Below are positions 63,733 to 64,000 of a stretch of DNA of 64,000 nucleotides, piece after piece. The stretch covers positions 1,707,585 to 1,771,584 of the forward strand of contig NZ_FXBS01000006.1 of the NCBI RefSeq assembly GCF_900178005.1, read 5' to 3'. Made by a program: the position numbers and the translations under genes. This stretch comes from Tuberibacillus sp. Marseille-P3662. GTDB lineage: Bacteria > Bacillota > Bacilli > Bacillales > Sporolactobacillaceae. Below the pieces are notes generated by a model. It did no database searches. It was not told the origin of the DNA and saw only the letters and a list, made by a program, of their open reading frames with translations. Within the stretch, counting starts at the first letter, position 1. Each line of letters starts with the position of its first letter.

Positions 63733-64000
63733 TTATTGCTCAGCACGCTTTTGTAGTACTTCCATTTGCATCTCCCAGCCATGGACATTCTCTTTAAAGA
63801 ACTTTCTTCGCTCTTGTTCGGATACTGCAAGGTGTGAAAAGCCACTTTCAACTACTCCAAGTAAAGTTCCCCCATCTTTTGAAGTCAACTTGAACTCAAC
63901 TAGCGTAGAGTTTTTTCCTTTTGGTTCCTCTCCGGGAAATGAACTTGCCCACCGACATGCAAGGTAGTTTGGCGGTTCTGATTGTTCAATCAACACTGGG
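63733..64000 (-). CDS. AHSA1/SRPBCC domain protein, partial (5' end outside window)
   Basis: The last 88 or so codons of a START-like SRPBCC protein: CRWASSFPGEEPKGKNSTLVEF, GTLLGVVESGF, EQERRKFFKENVHGWEMQME are typical AHSA1 sequence. The N-terminus lies beyond base 64000. It is followed immediately by the ArsR gene. Such pairs respond to unknown hydrophobic ligands. Confidence 0.82.
   Translation of the reverse strand, partial: PVLIEQSEPPNYLACRWASSFPGEEPKGKNSTLVEFKLTSKDGGTLLGVVESGFSHLAVSEQERRKFFKENVHGWEMQMEVLQKRAEQ

Overview
The window looks like chromosomal DNA of a low-to-mid GC Gram-positive rod of the order Bacillales, probably an environmental endospore former. Pointers are a fructosamine (frl) operon in Bacillus gene order, a GbsR-type regulator with betaine-synthesis genes, a DUF3231 protein, a YetF/DUF4363 pair, strong AAGGAGG ribosome sites with frequent GTG/TTG starts, and Rex, PhoP and CcpA sites of Bacillus type. 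The genus cannot be named from this sequence. No rRNA, tRNA, CRISPR array, intact insertion sequence or prophage was seen.

Layout. 0.1-2.7 kb: L-lactate dehydrogenase behind a Rex box, then a GntP-type permease. 3.0-9.9 kb: a minus-strand run headed by an IclR regulator (DHDPS-family aldolase, ACS-type MFS carrier, 2-hydroxyacid dehydrogenase, an Nramp-like carrier without the metal motifs, and a ketol-acid-reductoisomerase-like protein without its catalytic His). This looks like an acid-catabolism locus of unknown substrate. 10.4-16.8 kb: KduD-like SDR, aldo/keto reductase, a second SDR, and an MMPL exporter with a divergent TetR regulator; gene relics lie between them. 17.2-19.5 kb: DUF3231 protein and a nucleoside-hydrolase-family enzyme. 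19.6-24.8 kb: betaine synthesis (betA, gbsA), GbsR and an orphan betaine-binding lipoprotein. 25-28.7 kb: YetF, DUF4363, cupin, short ferritin and SIMPL proteins. 28.9-34.2 kb: pstS-C-A-B-B-phoU behind a four-repeat Pho box. 34.7-41.0 kb: frlR and frlB-O-N-M-D with an operator palindrome on the promoter. 41.2-52.2 kb: ROK regulator, Opp-type ABC importer, M81 metallopeptidase, GH29 alpha-L-fucosidase and CutC, all on the minus strand. 52.6-54.9 kb: a small lipoprotein, then a graveyard of gene fragments (group II intron 3' end, enoyl-CoA hydratase, BCCT carrier, ABC exporter tail). 54.9-61.0 kb: a six-gene operon resembling the D-glucosaminate pathway (amidohydrolase, PLP lyase, KDPG aldolase, KDG-type kinase, GntR, GntP). 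61.1-64 kb: a GH4 glycosidase relic, a GGCT-like protein with a gamma-glutamyl hydrolase, and an AHSA1/ArsR pair cut by the window end.

Overall this is a heterotrophic, carbohydrate- and amino-sugar-scavenging accessory region mixed with housekeeping stress loci (phosphate, osmotic, redox). The most unusual intact locus is the 3.0-9.9 kb cluster, where two adjacent proteins have lost the signature residues of their families. The relics, nearly all C-terminal ends, and two families of interspersed repeats show repeated deletion and insertion. All calls come from reading the sequence and translations; no database search or structure prediction was run.
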